The notes under the pieces were generated by a model. That model had not been told where the DNA came from, made no database searches, and saw nothing but the letters and a program-made list of their open reading frames with translations. Shown in pieces: positions 1 to 8,608 of a DNA stretch of 29,269 bases; the first letter of the stretch is position 1, and every line of letters begins with the position of its first letter. A program made the position numbers and the translations under genes. The stretch spans positions 1-29,269 of the IMG/VR virus record IMGVR_UViG_3300044822_000045. One strand, 5' to 3'. The stretch comes from a virus.

Positions 1-164
1 AGGTAGCCGCCGGTCGAGCAATCGAGCGCACCCGTGCCGAACTTCGCACTTGCGCTAACCCGCGCACCGCCATTCGCCGTGACGAGGTTGCCACCCCCTG
101 ATGAGTCGGTGAAGCTGGTCGAGCCGTTCGGCCCATCGAAGTGCAGAAGGAGGGAGGTGCTCAT
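1..164 (-). CDS. LamG/jelly-roll-like virion protein, 5' part only (runs off the left edge)
   Basis: The first 54 codons of a minus-strand gene are present, starting with ATG at 164 and continuing beyond base 1. The translation opens MSTSLLLHFDGPNGSTSFTD and continues with small residues and a K-F-G-T-G-A-L stretch. This is the usual start of LamG/concanavalin-like jelly-roll domains in phage tail fibre or adhesin proteins, where the early LHFDG and later FG.GAL strands are diagnostic. The ATG overlaps the stop of the J-like gene by one base (TGATG), so it is the next late-operon gene after the baseplate. A role in host-surface binding is inferred from position and fold. Only the N-terminus can be judged. 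Confidence 0.6.
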   Translation of the reverse strand, partial: MSTSLLLHFDGPNGSTSFTDSSGGGNLVTANGGARVSASAKFGTGALDCSTGGY

Positions 165-1336
165 CAGGTCACGAAGCTGACATTCGAGGGCGCCGCGACC
201 GCCGCCTCGTTATAGGCAAGCTCGATGTCCGCGCTCACCGGGCTCAGGGCATTTTTCTGCAAGGTCATCCCGGTGATCGCGAACGTCCCCGCGTACGCGG
301 TGCCCAAGAGAGATGCGGGGACGATCAGCCCGAAGTAGCTCACACCCGCCCCGATCGGCAAGTCGGCCAAGAAGGCGACCAGCGCTGCCGCAATGAGGGG
401 CTGCGTCGAGCTCGACCAGCCCGAAAGCGCTCTCAAGGTGATCGCCACCGAGATCGTCGCATCGGTCGGGGTCGAGTAATTGATCAGCCGGGTCGAACCG
501 TTCGCATCGGTGAGCGTTGCCGAAATGCTCCCAAAGGTCGGGATGCCGGGGGTGATCTTCAAGAATATCGCGTTCTGGATCGCGCTCTCGACGCCGCCCT
601 CGACCACGAACGCCAGGCTGTTCGCCGGAATGCCCTGCGCATCGGCCCCCGAGGTGTTGTTCTCGATGCCCGCAACGCGGGTGACCCCGGGGAGCGCTTC
701 TAAGGAGGCGACGATGCCCGCGAAGATGGTCTGGGAGGGCAAGGCGACGGATTGGGACTGGCGGATGCGCAAAGCGGCATCGGTTTCGACCGGTGCGCCC
801 ACTGCGGCAGCCGCCGCATTGGTGATGCTCTGCCAGCCGTAGGTGGGAGTTTGGATGGAATTGATTGCCCCGATGGCCGCGGTAATGGCGCCCGCTTCGG
901 TGCAGGTCGCAATCACATCGATCGTGCCCGCGCTTGGGATCGTGACGCTCGTCGGCAATGCCCAGATGTTCCCGTTGGTATCGACCCCCGCCCCGTTGGT
1001 GATGGTGGTGATGTTGGCCACCCCGCCCACGCTCACCGTGGCGGTGGAGTAGGAGGGCACCAGGCGCTTCAGGCCATTGATTTTGACATTCGAGGAAAGC
1101 CCCGTCCCTTGCGCGGTCGCGGGGCTGAAAGAGTTGTAGGCGGCAATGCAGGCGATGTTCGCATCGCTCAAGGCCAAGGCAAACACCGCCAAGAGCTGCC
1201 CGTCCTGGGTGTCATCGTCCAAGTCGGCATCGGCCCCGAAGATCCCGAGGTACTGGGTCTTGAGGAAGGTGAGAATTTCCGCATACGTCGGGGCGGAGAT
1301 GCCGGTGGCGGAAATCGTCGCGGCGGTCGAGCTCAT
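164..1336 (-). CDS. Baseplate J-like protein (baseplate wedge)
   Basis: A 390-residue protein of the baseplate J-like family (Mu gp47 / P2 J type), which builds the wedges around the central hub of contractile tails. The start is the ATG at 1336 (MSSTAATISATG), which overlaps the stop of the preceding gp25-like gene as ATGA. The reading frame stays open upstream, but that extension is antisense-like to the preceding gene and is not used. Family-like features are the acidic stretch DADLDDDTQDGQ near residue 30, the G-L-x-x-N-V-K-I-N-G-L-K-R segment near 75, and the conserved ETDAALRIRQ with G-V-T-R-V in mid-protein. The order gp25 then J is standard in myophages. Confidence 0.85.
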   Translation of the reverse strand: MSSTAATISATGISAPTYAEILTFLKTQYLGIFGADADLDDDTQDGQLLAVFALALSDANIACIAAYNSFSPATAQGTGLSSNVKINGLKRLVPSYSTATVSVGGVANITTITNGAGVDTNGNIWALPTSVTIPSAGTIDVIATCTEAGAITAAIGAINSIQTPTYGWQSITNAAAAAVGAPVETDAALRIRQSQSVALPSQTIFAGIVASLEALPGVTRVAGIENNTSGADAQGIPANSLAFVVEGGVESAIQNAIFLKITPGIPTFGSISATLTDANGSTRLINYSTPTDATISVAITLRALSGWSSSTQPLIAAALVAFLADLPIGAGVSYFGLIVPASLLGTAYAGTFAITGMTLQKNALSPVSADIELAYNEAAVAAPSNVSFVT

Positions 1337-1656
1337 GTCGACACCGAAACCGGGCCGTAGATCGTCTGTACGGTGGCGCTCACGGAGAAAGCCCGGGCTG
1401 TGATATTCGAGCGATAGGAGAGGATCGATTGCACATTCGGGGTACTCAAGATGCGTTGTTTCAAGTACGCATCGGGGTTTTGGGATTTGGCTAAAATGCT
1501 CTGAAGGTACGGGGTGCCCTCGGTCACATCCAAGAACCACTCGCCCTGCCAGAGCTTCAGGCGCGTCAAGATGGCTTGTGCGACCGCGGGGGCATCCACG
1601 AGAAAGGGCACGCCGATCTGGTAATCGCCGTTGGCATCTAAGGCGCGGTATCTCAT
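1333..1656 (-). CDS. gp25-like baseplate wedge protein
   Basis: A 107-residue small baseplate protein of the T4 gp25 / Mu gp46 type. The central W-x-G-E-W-F-L-D...G-T-P-Y motif (about residues 36-50) is the hallmark of this fold. Members cap the tail sheath and join it to the baseplate wedge. The gene overlaps both neighbours by 4 nt (ATGA at each end), between the spike gene and the J-like gene, which is the expected order and indicates translational coupling. The length is normal for the family. Confidence 0.82.
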   Translation of the reverse strand: MRYRALDANGDYQIGVPFLVDAPAVAQAILTRLKLWQGEWFLDVTEGTPYLQSILAKSQNPDAYLKQRILSTPNVQSILSYRSNITARAFSVSATVQTIYGPVSVST

Positions 1657-2417
1657 GTGGGCGGTCCTGAATTGCTGCTGCCGCTCGCGACGCCTGAATG
1701 CGTGTGAGTTTCGAGCACGATCCCATCGCCGGTGGTGGCGCGCGCGGCGGTCAAGGTGCCGGGGATGCCCACATCGCCGCTCGCATCAATCGTCACGCCA
1801 TTCATGCTGATGCCCCCGCTCGAGATCAAGGTGATGCCCGCCGTGGCCGTGATGCTCACAGCCGCCGCGGTCCTGATGCCGATCGCGTGCGTGGTCGGGT
1901 TCAGGCTGATCGAGGCGAGCCCGTCATCGCTTTTGATCTGAACGTTCGAGGGATCGATCGGGTAGGACTTCGGCAAAGAGCGAACACCGACCAAGGCAAA
2001 GCCGTCGGATAAGTGATGCATGCGAAGATCCGGCGGATTCATCGCCGGGTTTGGCTGCCCGCCGAGGGGCGGCAAAAAACCCTGCTGCCACCAGGCATCG
2101 ATGCAGCGGCTCGCGAAAATCACCAGGCACTCATCCCCGGCTTTGACGGGAAAGGTCATCAAGGCCCCGCCGCCGCCCTGGAATAACAACGGGCAGTCGA
2201 GGAGCACGGGCATGGTGAGGGCTTGGAAGGTGCCGGCTTGAGTCAGCACCCGCCCATTTACCGTGGGTTGGATGTCCGCGATCATCGGACCCAAGCCGGA
2301 GGCCGCGGGGAATTGCTTGATCACTCCCGGCAGTGCCGTCCACTGGCGGGCGGCAAAGGACTGCATCGCGAGCCGGAAGGTCTCCGGTTCGTCTAAATAG
2401 CGTTCGCGTTGATCCAT
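1653..2417 (-). CDS. Tail spike/puncturing protein (Gp138/gpV-like) with HxH tip motif
   Basis: A 254-residue protein whose N-terminal half resembles the Gp138-type OB-fold domain of phage membrane-piercing spikes (Mu gpV/gp45 analogues). The C-terminal third is a beta-helix-like run of short repeats (SITATAGITLISSGG, SMNGVTIDASG). It ends in ETHTHSGVASGSSNSGPPT. The HTH triplet near residues 238-240 is the HxH motif that binds iron at the needle tip of such spikes. The start is ATG at 2417 (MDQRERYL), one base after the hub stop; longer in-frame starts lie inside the hub gene. The protein should sit under the hub and pierce the outer membrane. Confidence 0.8.
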   Translation of the reverse strand: MDQRERYLDEPETFRLAMQSFAARQWTALPGVIKQFPAASGLGPMIADIQPTVNGRVLTQAGTFQALTMPVLLDCPLLFQGGGGALMTFPVKAGDECLVIFASRCIDAWWQQGFLPPLGGQPNPAMNPPDLRMHHLSDGFALVGVRSLPKSYPIDPSNVQIKSDDGLASISLNPTTHAIGIRTAAAVSITATAGITLISSGGISMNGVTIDASGDVGIPGTLTAARATTGDGIVLETHTHSGVASGSSNSGPPT

Positions 2418-2418
2418 G

Positions 2419-3405
2419 TCAGTAGCCGTAGCGCTTGATCGCGTCTGCTTTGCCGACGGCAAAGAGCGCCGTGATCGCATCGGCCGAGGGCACCACGGCA
2501 TCGACCGAGAGACAGGTCAGATCCGAGTACCAATTCTCTCCGCGGGTATCCCCGGAATGATTCGCGCACATCACGTAGTACAGGCCATCGCCGGCCACTT
2601 GGGTCGCCTGCGCGAGCTGCGGATTCGTGACCTGGGAGTTCAGGTCCAGGCTCAAGCGAAACTGATTGACTTGCGCGTTCAATTGGACGAGCTGCCCGAC
2701 CTTGATCGCGGGGTTGAGCAAGGTTCTGATATTGATCCCGGCCTGGGTTTGTTCCGGCACGCCGATCAATCCGGTGCTAACCGAGATCAGGGGAATATCC
2801 CCGCCCGGGATGTAGGAGACATAGGGTATGAAGGTCAGCGCCCCATCCTGGATGCTCCACTTGCAATTGTTCTGCGCGGCAAAGTCCCGCGCCTCATCGC
2901 GCGCCATGCCATAGCTCACCCGTCCACGCACCAGGCCGTTCGCGGGGAAGTTCGGCCGGTAGCCAGCGGTGATGGTCTGACTGATGCCAACCTGTTGCAT
3001 CGCATGCTGAATCTGGTCCGCGATCGCGCCCGGCTTTGAGCCGGCGGGAACGGAGGTGAAGATCGGCGCGAAGTTGTACGCCTCATCGCCATCGGCGGCC
3101 GTCAAGTCCACATAGGAGTCGAGCTGATTCACTCGCCCCTGGCGAAATTGTTTGATCGTGCCCTGAAAGAGCAGCCCCATCTTCCCCGGGTAACCGGCCG
3201 AGAGCGTCAGAGTCGAGAATTCCGTGGCGCCGATTTTGGTCGCCGTCGGCTTCGACAGATTGTAGATGCGCGCGTCTAAGGAATTCGGGGTTTGAAAGTC
3301 GCCCCGTCTCACCGTGAACGTGCACCAGAAATTGCCGAAGTCGATCCCCTCGCCTGAGTCCTTGGAGACGATCAGGGAGAGCTGCCGTAAGAATTGCTGG
3401 CTCAT
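2419..3405 (-). CDS. Baseplate hub protein (gp27/gpD-like)
   Basis: A 328-residue protein that begins MSQQFLRQLSLIVSK and contains FTVRRGDFQTPNSLDARIYN, the typical opening of central hub proteins in Pam3-like and related small myophages. In this family, FxVxRGD...P..L..RIYNLS marks the first barrel of the hub trimer that links the tube to the spike. The gene overlaps the upstream plug gene by ATGA and is followed after one base by the spike gene, in keeping with hub and spike forming one complex. No lysozyme domain is visible. Confidence 0.78.
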   Translation of the reverse strand: MSQQFLRQLSLIVSKDSGEGIDFGNFWCTFTVRRGDFQTPNSLDARIYNLSKPTATKIGATEFSTLTLSAGYPGKMGLLFQGTIKQFRQGRVNQLDSYVDLTAADGDEAYNFAPIFTSVPAGSKPGAIADQIQHAMQQVGISQTITAGYRPNFPANGLVRGRVSYGMARDEARDFAAQNNCKWSIQDGALTFIPYVSYIPGGDIPLISVSTGLIGVPEQTQAGINIRTLLNPAIKVGQLVQLNAQVNQFRLSLDLNSQVTNPQLAQATQVAGDGLYYVMCANHSGDTRGENWYSDLTCLSVDAVVPSADAITALFAVGKADAIKRYGY

Positions 3406-3704
3406 GCGACGTAGTACAGAAGGCCATCTGTTCCAAGGTTTGCAAACGTCGGAACCGCATCGGGATCACTCGTGGTCTGCACCCACAAGGACCCGGTGAA
3501 TCCCAGGTAGTCGTACTGCGCCAAGAGATCGGCGCCGGTGATGAGGGGAATGCCGCAGACAATCGCGTTGCCTTGGGAGTCTGCGATATCGAGAATCCAG
3601 CCCAGGCCGTTGCGGTACTGGACCGACAACGTGTAGACGACCCCGCTCAGCGTGATCGAGAGAACTTGCGACTTCGCCTGCAGCGGCACGCCGTAGATGC
3701 TCAA
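3402..3704 (-). CDS. Baseplate plug-like small protein (Pam3 gp18-like)
   Basis: A 100-residue beta-rich protein starting MSIYGVPLQAKSQVLSITL with a later WILDIADSQGNAIVCGIPLITGADLL. The pattern of a short N-terminal strand pair, then G-W-x-L-D-I, then a G-x-P-L-x-T-G-D-L-L stretch matches proteins annotated as phage baseplate plug in Pam3-type contractile tails. It lies between the Dit-like and hub genes, with ATGA overlaps on both sides, which is where the plug is encoded in that group. The role as a stopper inside the baseplate is inferred from family and position. Confidence 0.68.
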   Translation of the reverse strand: MSIYGVPLQAKSQVLSITLSGVVYTLSVQYRNGLGWILDIADSQGNAIVCGIPLITGADLLAQYDYLGFTGSLWVQTTSDPDAVPTFANLGTDGLLYYVA

Positions 3705-4399
3705 TGCAATTCCCCGGGGTAGAAAATGCCTGCCGCCTCATCGCTGCCTTCCGGCCAGCTCGCCGGCGGCGCCGATCCACCCGGATTCGGCGAGACATTG
3801 CTTTGCAGTGCTTGCGGCCCGCTGTTCGTGGTCTCACCCGTGCTCTGCGGCAGGGCTTGATTGGCGATCGGCGCCAGGGTGGTCGATTGGGTTTGCACGA
3901 TGATCACCTGCCGAAGGGAGGCGGTGACCATCAAGGCCCGGGAGGTTTTCTGATCGCGCGTTAAGTGCAGCGCCGAGAACATCATGTTGGTGTAGCGGCG
4001 GATGGAGCTCTGCACCGTGAAGGGGAGGAGCGATTGCTGCAGTTCCAGGAGCTGGGAGTAGACCCCGGAGACGTAGTCGGAGGTGGAGAGGCCGGGAACC
4101 GTGGGGCCGCCGTTCGAAGGTGCGCCGCCGCCGGAGAAGAGCGCGACGATGCCTAAGAGGCCGTGGGAGTTCGACCAGCCGCAGCGAAGCACGAGCTCAG
4201 CGGGTTTGACGAAGGCGTGATCGGAAATTTGCGCGCCGGCCTCAACGGGGTGATCGGTGACGCTCACCGTGTCGGAGGCCTCCTCCTCGATCGTCGCCTG
4301 GATCGCAATCCCGCCGATATTCCCCTGCGGGATCAGCGTGAGGTAATTATCGAGGGCACTGAAGGCTGCCCCGGCGAGGGAGGTGAGTACGGCGCTCAT
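3701..4399 (-). CDS. Dit-like baseplate/tail protein
   Basis: A 232-residue protein. It opens with a hydrophobic segment (residues 1-25). A central ATIEEEASDTVSVTDHPVE stretch and I-S-D-H-A-F-V-K-P-A-E-L follow; V-T-x-H-P-V-E...I-S-D-H is the characteristic core of Dit-like baseplate proteins in small myophages. These form the hub ring that joins the tail tube to the baseplate. The C-terminus is a Gly/Pro/Ser-rich tail (about 190-232). The gene overlaps the tape-measure stop and the plug start by ATGA. The assignment rests on sequence pattern and gene order. Confidence 0.72.
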   Translation of the reverse strand: MSAVLTSLAGAAFSALDNYLTLIPQGNIGGIAIQATIEEEASDTVSVTDHPVEAGAQISDHAFVKPAELVLRCGWSNSHGLLGIVALFSGGGAPSNGGPTVPGLSTSDYVSGVYSQLLELQQSLLPFTVQSSIRRYTNMMFSALHLTRDQKTSRALMVTASLRQVIIVQTQSTTLAPIANQALPQSTGETTNSGPQALQSNVSPNPGGSAPPASWPEGSDEAAGIFYPGELH

Positions 4400-5922
4400 C
4401 GGTTACTCGGGGCGAATTCGCGCACGATGGCGGCATTGACGCGGGATTGTTCGGCGGCGATCAGGCGGGCCAGGGACGCTTTGTCCTGGTCCGTGCCGTG
4501 GATGATGATGTCGGTCTTTTGCTGGAAGTTGATCGGGCTCGAGTCGAGCACGTCCTTGCTCGGGAAAGCCCGATTCTCGCCGGTGCCGTTCGGGTCCTGG
4601 TACATCTGGCGAAGCTTCGCGTGCCCGTACATCTGGTCGGAGTACTGCTTCGCGTCGTAGATCCCGGAGCCCAATTTCTCACCCAACTGCGCGAGCCAGT
4701 TGGACGGGAACATCTTGTCGAAGCCCCAGCCCAAGCCGACGCCGGCGCCGGCCACCAAGCCCGCGAGGCCTAACCGTGAGAGCACGACCGCGAGCCCGCC
4801 GAGCAAGCCGCCGCCCGCCGCCCCCGCGGCGACCGTGCCGCCGGCGGTGGTGAACATCGCGGCCGTCAATTTCGCGAACCCGCCCGCCAAGCTCAAAATG
4901 CCGGTGATGATCCCGGTCGCGCCCATGAGCTTCAGTGCCGCCGCGGCGGCCAAGAGCTTCGTGCTCCACCCGCCGGTCACGCCGTCCAAATCGACAAATT
5001 TCTCGTACAGCCAGTCAATGGCGGGCTTGACGATCTTGTAGACTTTCTCGATTTCGCCGAAGGCTTCTTTGATCCGCTTCTGGATCTCATCCCCGTGGGC
5101 ATTCACCCAGTCCAAGAGTTCGGCGAATTTCTTGATCAGCCAGTCAAAGGCGAGAACCAGATCATCGATCGCCTGCTTGCCGTGGGCGGTGGCGAGTTTG
5201 GAGAACGAGCTGAGCACGTGTTCGATGGCCGCCATCGCGGGACCTTCGAACCGCAGGAACAGCTGCTCCACCTGCATCTTCACGTCTTCCAACTGCACCT
5301 TGAATCGGTGCGCGGCTTTGGTGACCGCATCCCAGCCGCGGGTGCGTTTCTCCTGGCGCTCGAGCTCGGCCTGGAAGCCCGGGGTGGAGATCGCGAGCAT
5401 GGTGCGATCGGAGATGCCGAGCTGCCCGGCGAGCTGGTTAGCCAAGTAGCCTTGGCCATTCGCGCGCTGCTGCTGGAACAGCTTGCCGAGCGCGCCCATG
5501 AGGTCGACGCCCGAGCGTAGGTGTCCGTTGTTATCGCGGGTCGATTCCCCGACTTGTTTCAGCCATCCGCCGAGGAAGCTCTCGCCGGCGGGGTTGTTGC
5601 GCAGGAAGGCCGCAAGCCCCTCGACCGAGCCTTGCGCTTCATCGACCGAGGCGCCGAAATTGCGCGCGGCCAGGCCGTAGGCCTTCAGGCTCGAGGCGGA
5701 GCTGTTGGTGCGCTGCGAGGCGAAGTAGAGTTCCTCCAAGGAACTCGCCCAGCGCGCGACGCCGATCGAAACCGCCAGCGCGGTCGCTTCGATCTCGAGC
5801 CCGAGCTTCACCACGGATTTGGTGATGTCGGTCAAGCCCGTCTTGAATTTCTTGAGCGCGGCTTCGTCGTGCTTGTACCCAAGCGCCACGAGGAAACTTT
5901 TTATGACGGTGGACTCAGCCAT
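4396..5922 (-). CDS. Tail tape measure protein (short)
   Basis: A 508-residue protein placed just after the tail chaperone genes and before the baseplate genes, the fixed position of tape-measure genes. The first about 320 residues are mainly helical with charged heptads. A hydrophobic glycine/alanine stretch (about residues 325-405, with GATGIITGILSL, AAGAAGGGLLGGLAVV and GLVAGAGVGLGWGF) resembles the membrane-active segment of tape measures. ATG at 5922 has an AAGGA ribosome-binding site about 9-12 bases upstream. Tape measure length sets tail length; 508 residues suggests a short tail (roughly 75 nm if helical at 0.15 nm per residue). No peptidase domain is seen. Confidence 0.8.
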   Translation of the reverse strand: MAESTVIKSFLVALGYKHDEAALKKFKTGLTDITKSVVKLGLEIEATALAVSIGVARWASSLEELYFASQRTNSSASSLKAYGLAARNFGASVDEAQGSVEGLAAFLRNNPAGESFLGGWLKQVGESTRDNNGHLRSGVDLMGALGKLFQQQRANGQGYLANQLAGQLGISDRTMLAISTPGFQAELERQEKRTRGWDAVTKAAHRFKVQLEDVKMQVEQLFLRFEGPAMAAIEHVLSSFSKLATAHGKQAIDDLVLAFDWLIKKFAELLDWVNAHGDEIQKRIKEAFGEIEKVYKIVKPAIDWLYEKFVDLDGVTGGWSTKLLAAAAALKLMGATGIITGILSLAGGFAKLTAAMFTTAGGTVAAGAAGGGLLGGLAVVLSRLGLAGLVAGAGVGLGWGFDKMFPSNWLAQLGEKLGSGIYDAKQYSDQMYGHAKLRQMYQDPNGTGENRAFPSKDVLDSSPINFQQKTDIIIHGTDQDKASLARLIAAEQSRVNAAIVREFAPSNR

Positions 5923-6041
5923 TTACCGATATCCTTGATGAATCTGATTCGATGAGAGCGCTTGAGCAACCTTAGGTAACGCACCCAAGGCGCCGGGGGC
6001 TAGCGTCGCCCGCTGAGCTAGGCTTGAGCGCTCTCTTCCAA

Positions 6042-6218
6042 TCAATCCTTGGGTCTTAAGAGCTCCTCGTTATCCGCCCGCACCGCGAGGGAGTCCGAGA
6101 GGAGCGCGAGAAAGCACAGATCGACCGAGCCGTCGAGGAGCGAGTGGGCAGCGAGGAGCCCGGCATGCACGGGGGATAAGATCCAATCCTCCCCGCCCGG
6201 CAATTCAAAAAACGTCAC
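6042..6218 (-). CDS. Small second tail-chaperone-like protein, 58 aa
   Basis: A short open frame starts at GTG 6218, overlaps the tail assembly chaperone stop as GTGA, and ends TGA at 6042. The 58-residue product begins VTFFELPGGEDWILSP and ends RADNEELLRPKD. The position between the tail chaperone and the tape measure, and the overlap, match the second chaperone reading frame (lambda T, P2 E' analogues). Here it appears to be made by re-initiation, because no obvious slippery heptamer precedes the first stop. The acidic, compact composition fits a structured small protein. It is shorter than many gene callers allow. The function is inferred from position. Confidence 0.6.
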   Translation of the reverse strand: MTFFELPGGEDWILSPVHAGLLAAHSLLDGSVDLCFLALLSDSLAVRADNEELLRPKD

Positions 6219-6658
6219 GCCGCTTGAGGTTCCCTGGCGCTGGTAAGGAACCCTCGAGTAAAATTTGCGAGGCTCTCTTTGAGCACCCTCACCGTGAGCC
6301 GCAGCAATAGCGAGGGATCATTCAGCTCCGCGATCATCGAACCCTTGGCAGGGCCCGACCAGAAGGCAATCCAGTTGCCCTGATGCTTGATGCGGATGAC
6401 CGAGAGGCACTCGCCGAACACGTACTCGGCGTCCTCGTTCTTCATCGCGGACAGCGCATCGGTGAAAGGCTGCGCGAGGGCGGCGACTTCCAGCCAGTCC
6501 TCGGCGGATTTGTTCTCGTTGATCGCCTTCGCGATTTCCGAGATCAGCGGCGCGAGGGCGGGGAGGAGTGTTGAAATCTTGCGCGTGAGGTGCAGCTGCA
6601 CCATCGCGGAGGGTTTCTCGAAGCGGTATTCCCGCCCGTCCAGTTCAAATTCGATCAT
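6215..6658 (-). CDS. Phage tail assembly chaperone
   Basis: A 147-residue protein starting MIEFELDGREYRFEKPSAM at ATG 6658, overlapping the tube stop by one base (TGATG). The pattern of a short beta N-terminus (x-F-x-L-D-G-R-x-Y), then a helical M-x-Q-x-H-L-x-R-K body, then W-I-A-F-W...L-N-D-P-S-L matches tail assembly chaperones of sheathed phages (the TAC family next to DUF3277 tubes). It would bind the tape measure while the tube polymerises around it. Gene order tube, TAC, small partner, tape measure supports this. Confidence 0.75.
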   Translation of the reverse strand: MIEFELDGREYRFEKPSAMVQLHLTRKISTLLPALAPLISEIAKAINENKSAEDWLEVAALAQPFTDALSAMKNEDAEYVFGECLSVIRIKHQGNWIAFWSGPAKGSMIAELNDPSLLLRLTVRVLKESLANFTRGFLTSAREPQAA

Positions 6659-7098
6659 CAGTAGACCCCGAGCACGGTGTCGATGGCGAGAGAGTCGAAG
6701 GTCCACTCCATCATCTCGCCGGTCTTGCCGTACTTGATGGTGGGCTTTTTCTTGAACGCACAGCCCGTCGCGGTGGTGATATCCCCGCTCTGCACTTGCC
6801 GGACGACAATGGTGTTCTGGCCCCACAGGGCGGAGGAGAGCGACTGCGCGTCGTACATCGCCTGCAGGATCGCATTGGTCGGGGAGGTCTTTAGGTACCG
6901 CGCAGAGACGGTTCCTGATCGGTCGGCGTGCAGAGAGTGCATGCCCTTGCCATCCGCTCCGATGGTCATGGTGCTGCGATCGCCGACGGCATCGAAGGTG
7001 ATGCCCTCATCGGCGACGGCGGCGCCGTAGGCCAAATTGGCAATGCCGGTGGGACCTGAGAGGGAGCCGACGACGTCCTGAAATGCATAGGTGTTCAT
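6658..7098 (-). CDS. Tail tube protein (DUF3277-like)
   Basis: A 146-residue protein starting MNTYAFQDVVGSLSGPTG and ending in TFDSLAIDTVLGVY. This is the DUF3277 type of phage protein that forms the inner tube of contractile tails, with N-terminal Y-x-F-x-D-V and C-terminal beta strands around KKPTIKYG. ATG 7098 is preceded by AAGGA. It follows the sheath gene after 12 bases and precedes the tail chaperone, as expected. The family is about 145 residues, so the gene looks complete. Confidence 0.8.
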   Translation of the reverse strand: MNTYAFQDVVGSLSGPTGIANLAYGAAVADEGITFDAVGDRSTMTIGADGKGMHSLHADRSGTVSARYLKTSPTNAILQAMYDAQSLSSALWGQNTIVVRQVQSGDITTATGCAFKKKPTIKYGKTGEMMEWTFDSLAIDTVLGVY

Positions 7099-7110
7099 GG
7101 GATAAATTCC

Positions 7111-8598
7111 TTAGGCGTTGCAGTTCAAGAGCACGTCGGCCGAATGGATCGCGCCGGTGAATTTGATCGCCGCGGTGATGAGAGGTGAGGCGCGCGTTGC
7201 CCGCACCGCCGGGGTCTGAGTCGCAATCGGCGGGGCATACACGTAGTAGCCCTTGACGAGCGTTTGGCCCTTGGCGATGGCGCCAAAGGCGGGACCGTTC
7301 CACACCCCGGGGCCGATGAGGTCATTGCCGACCGCCTGGTCCAACGAGGCGCTCACCGTGGTGATCTCTTGGTTCACCCCGGCATCGGTCTGCGGGATCT
7401 TGGTGCTCGAGGTGTAGAAAAGATTGAAGAGGTCGGTCTGGATCTCATTCTGCAGCCAGTCGGTGCCGTGGATGATGTCGAAGAACTGGCCCGAGGCCAT
7501 CACGCCTTCCTGCAAAATCGCGGTGCCGTTGTTGTAGTTCACGAAGACATTGCAGTTCTTCGCCTTCAAGGTGGCGGCCTGCGTCTCGGTCAGCGTCTCC
7601 GCCTGGATGAGCGCCTCTTGCTTGAACTTCAGGGTATAGAGCGTGTTCGAGCCATCGAAATCCACGGTGAAGGCAAGGCCGAAAATCGCCACTGCCGAAT
7701 AAGGGCTCGAGCTCGAGTACTGGGTGAAGGTGCGGGTCAGGTTCAACGCTTGCAGCGCACTTGCGATATCGGTCGTGCTCGAGGGGTTCAAAACGGCCGC
7801 TTCTTGGGTCGAGTTGCCGAAGATGCGTGAAACACCAAGGCCCTGGATGAAGGAGCCGACGGCCAGAACGTCCGCATCGGAGGGCATGACCGAGGCGGCA
7901 AAGGCGAGGCCGTACCAGTTATTCGTCATGTTGGCGAGCGTTTGCACGGCAGAGAGCGCGGTCTCTGCGGCAATTCCGGCGACGACACTGCCGCCGGCGG
8001 CGAGATTGAGGCCCATGAGGGGGGAGAGATCGGTGCCTGAGAAGGGCGCGGTGGCCAAGCTCACCGAGGAGCTCGCGCCCGTGGTCGCGCTCGTCACCAC
8101 AAATTGACCGTTCGCGGCATTCCACACGACGGTGGCAAAGCCGGCCAAAGCCGTCTGTACCGCGGAAGCCACACCGTTCAAATTGGTGACGGCCGAGAGG
8201 TTGATCGAGGTCAGGGCATGGGAAGTGCCGTCGACGATGATCGTGAACCCGCCGCTCGCGACCGCGGTGAAGGCTCCGAGCGCTTGAGCGGTGGCGCCCA
8301 AGACCCCGCCGCTGAGCCGGCCGCAGGTCGCGGTGCGCGCCCAGGCGCCGATGTAGAGCTGGGTCGGGGTCGGGGTTTGCCCGAAGTACGCCGCCGCGGC
8401 CTGGTACTCAGGTCCGCTCGGGTAATCCGCCGAGACTTGGGTGAGCGAGGTATAGAGCCGATAGCGCGAGGTGGTATCGATGACGCCCGAGTCGCCCAGG
8501 ATAAGGGGGAGCCCAAAGTTTCGAAGCGCCGCTCCCGTCGGGGAGATCGAGACTTGCACATTGATGACATCGCTGACCGAGAGGCCGAGATTGGTCAT
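7111..8598 (-). CDS. Tail sheath protein (DUF3383-like)
   Basis: A 495-residue protein starting MTNLGLSVSDVINVQVSISP, the standard opening of DUF3383 proteins, which are the contractile sheath subunits of this phage group. Other family features are the LILGDSGVIDTTSRYRLYTSL block near residue 35, a variable serine/alanine-rich middle domain exposed on the sheath surface, and the C-terminal conserved core with NCNVFVNYNNGTAILQEG and GTDWLQNEIQTDLFNLFY. ATG 8598 has AAGGA upstream. The presence of a sheath identifies the virion as a myovirus. Confidence 0.85.
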   Translation of the reverse strand: MTNLGLSVSDVINVQVSISPTGAALRNFGLPLILGDSGVIDTTSRYRLYTSLTQVSADYPSGPEYQAAAAYFGQTPTPTQLYIGAWARTATCGRLSGGVLGATAQALGAFTAVASGGFTIIVDGTSHALTSINLSAVTNLNGVASAVQTALAGFATVVWNAANGQFVVTSATTGASSSVSLATAPFSGTDLSPLMGLNLAAGGSVVAGIAAETALSAVQTLANMTNNWYGLAFAASVMPSDADVLAVGSFIQGLGVSRIFGNSTQEAAVLNPSSTTDIASALQALNLTRTFTQYSSSSPYSAVAIFGLAFTVDFDGSNTLYTLKFKQEALIQAETLTETQAATLKAKNCNVFVNYNNGTAILQEGVMASGQFFDIIHGTDWLQNEIQTDLFNLFYTSSTKIPQTDAGVNQEITTVSASLDQAVGNDLIGPGVWNGPAFGAIAKGQTLVKGYYVYAPPIATQTPAVRATRASPLITAAIKFTGAIHSADVLLNCNA

Positions 8599-8608
8599 TC
8601 GTTATTCC

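Noticed and set aside
752-1360. Plus-strand frame of about 200 codons opposite the J-like gene
   Set aside because: Gly/Arg/Asp-rich antisense shadow of a clear baseplate gene in GC-rich DNA.
5923-6041. Inverted GAGAGCGCT/AGCGCTCTC pair and repeated GCTTGAGC between the small chaperone and tape measure genes, considered as terminator
   Set aside because: The loop is over 60 bases and no T tract follows; the tape measure must be transcribed through it.
6215-6300. Programmed frameshift linking the two tail chaperone frames
   Set aside because: No convincing slippery heptamer before the stop; the GTGA overlap explains the second frame more simply.
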